Shown piece by piece: positions 63,440 through 64,000 of a DNA stretch of 64,000 nt (its first letter is position 1; the number at the start of each line of letters is the position of its first letter). Location of the stretch: positions 186,001-250,000 of the forward strand of contig NZ_BMQB01000004.1 in NCBI RefSeq assembly GCF_014647895.1. The letters run 5' to 3'. Both the position numbers and the translations under genes were made by a program. Origin of the DNA: Pilimelia anulata. GTDB lineage: Bacteria > Actinomycetota > Actinomycetes > Mycobacteriales > Micromonosporaceae. The notes under the pieces are model-generated. The model was given only the letters and a program-made list of their open reading frames with translations. It searched no databases and was not told the DNA's origin.

Positions 63440-64000
63440 GCCGGTCGGCGCGCTGCCGGCCGCCCGCGAGGTCACGGCCGCCGCGGCGGCGGTGGACGAG
63501 CTGCTGGCCGGCCTCGCCCCGCCGGAGCGCCGGTCGACCCGGGAGCACGAGGCCGTCGCCGCCGTGCAGCGGGCCGCCCGCCGGGTGAAGGCCGGGTTCC
63601 TGCGGGCGCACACCGACCGCCTGTACGACGAGGTCACCGCGGGCCGCACCCGCGCGCTGGACCTGGCGGCCCTCGGCGCGGCGCTCGCCGACGCGGTGCC
63701 CGGCCTGCTGCCGGGCCCGGCCGAGCTGGCCGCGGAGCGGGAGCGCCCGCCGGCGGCCAAGCGCGGCTGGGAGGTGGACCAGGGCATCGTGTACGGGCAC
63801 CTGCTCGCCGCCGACGGCGCCGGGCCGCACCTGGTGGCCGCCCAGCGCCGGCCCACCGCCCGGGCCCGGGAGCTGCTGCCGCGGCTCGCCGCGGCCGGCG
63901 CGGTGGACCTGCGCAGCGTCCGGGTGGAGGTCCGGGCCGGCGCCGCGCACCTGACCATGCAGCGCGCCGACTGCCTCAACGCCGAGGACGACGAGCAGGT
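63420..64000 (+). CDS. dpgC: 3,5-dihydroxyphenylacetyl-CoA 1,2-dioxygenase, N-terminal part
   Basis: 193 codons are present before the window ends; the full protein is about 430. GTG 63420 follows GGGGGAGG and overlaps dpgB by 20 bases. The N-terminal helical domain (RRSTREHEAVAAVQRAARRV), GWEVDQGIVYGHLLA and the start of the crotonase core MQRADCLNAEDDEQ agree with DpgC. It is a cofactor-free dioxygenase giving 3,5-dihydroxyphenylglyoxylate. dpgD is expected beyond the edge. Confidence 0.9.
   Translation, partial: MSRRSPEPVGALPAAREVTAAAAAVDELLAGLAPPERRSTREHEAVAAVQRAARRVKAGFLRAHTDRLYDEVTAGRTRALDLAALGAALADAVPGLLPGPAELAAERERPPAAKRGWEVDQGIVYGHLLAADGAGPHLVAAQRRPTARARELLPRLAAAGAVDLRSVRVEVRAGAAHLTMQRADCLNAEDDEQ

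Overview
This is a chromosomal window from a very GC-rich actinomycete (third codon positions almost all G/C, frequent GTG starts, short-range ATGA/GTGA coupling). Family content suggests Micromonosporaceae or a close relative: SepX/Glp cell-division genes beside galU, DUF6758, FmdB, actinobacterial MetG, and a dihydroxyphenylglycine gene set. The family assignment is inference from gene content, not from a marker phylogeny.

Bases 1-20842 are housekeeping. They hold an MgtE/CBS plus DUF1003 pair, PhzF, HAD and SDR enzymes, thioredoxin, a DCC1 protein, a SpoU methylase, membrane PH-domain and MarC proteins, a RecB-like nuclease, FmdB, 5-formyl-THF cyclo-ligase, a GGDEF protein, and the galU-glp/moeA-GNAT-sepX run that ends at tRNA-Ala(CGC).

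Bases 20843-36700 are an accessory region starting at that tRNA gene. They contain a truncated creatininase, a decayed IS3-family element, gene relics, three XRE-type regulators with helical repeat tails (one frameshifted), small Cys-rich proteins beside them, an HD-domain protein, secreted or lipid-anchored small proteins, and a large NB-ARC-like ATPase with a highly regular 42-residue TPR array. Lower GC, relics and small unknown genes mark it as horizontally shaped.

Bases 36700-55173 return to core and secretory genes: a secreted M4-M28 protease fusion, BluB, a ricin-lectin membrane protein, protein O-mannosyltransferase next to rsmI, metG, a secreted beta-sandwich repeat protein, tatD, ksgA and ispE. 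The usual rpfB gene is absent from the tatD-ksgA junction. A 33-bp perfect hairpin separates rsmI from its convergent neighbour, and a 35-codon leader ORF is coupled to ispE.

Bases 55174-64000 are the left part of a natural-product cluster. A leader region that can fold into a branched RNA precedes an HpgT-like aminotransferase, a stand-alone methyltransferase resembling the C-terminal domain of OvoA, a single-module C-A-T-TE peptide synthetase, a 22-codon cationic ORF tied to its upstream neighbour by an ATGA overlap, then dpgA, dpgB and a truncated dpgC. DpgA-C would make 3,5-dihydroxyphenylglyoxylate, the aminotransferase would give dihydroxyphenylglycine, and the NRPS would add and release one residue. 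The cluster runs off the right edge. I consider this cluster, with its odd methyltransferase and micro-ORF, the most likely novel system here.
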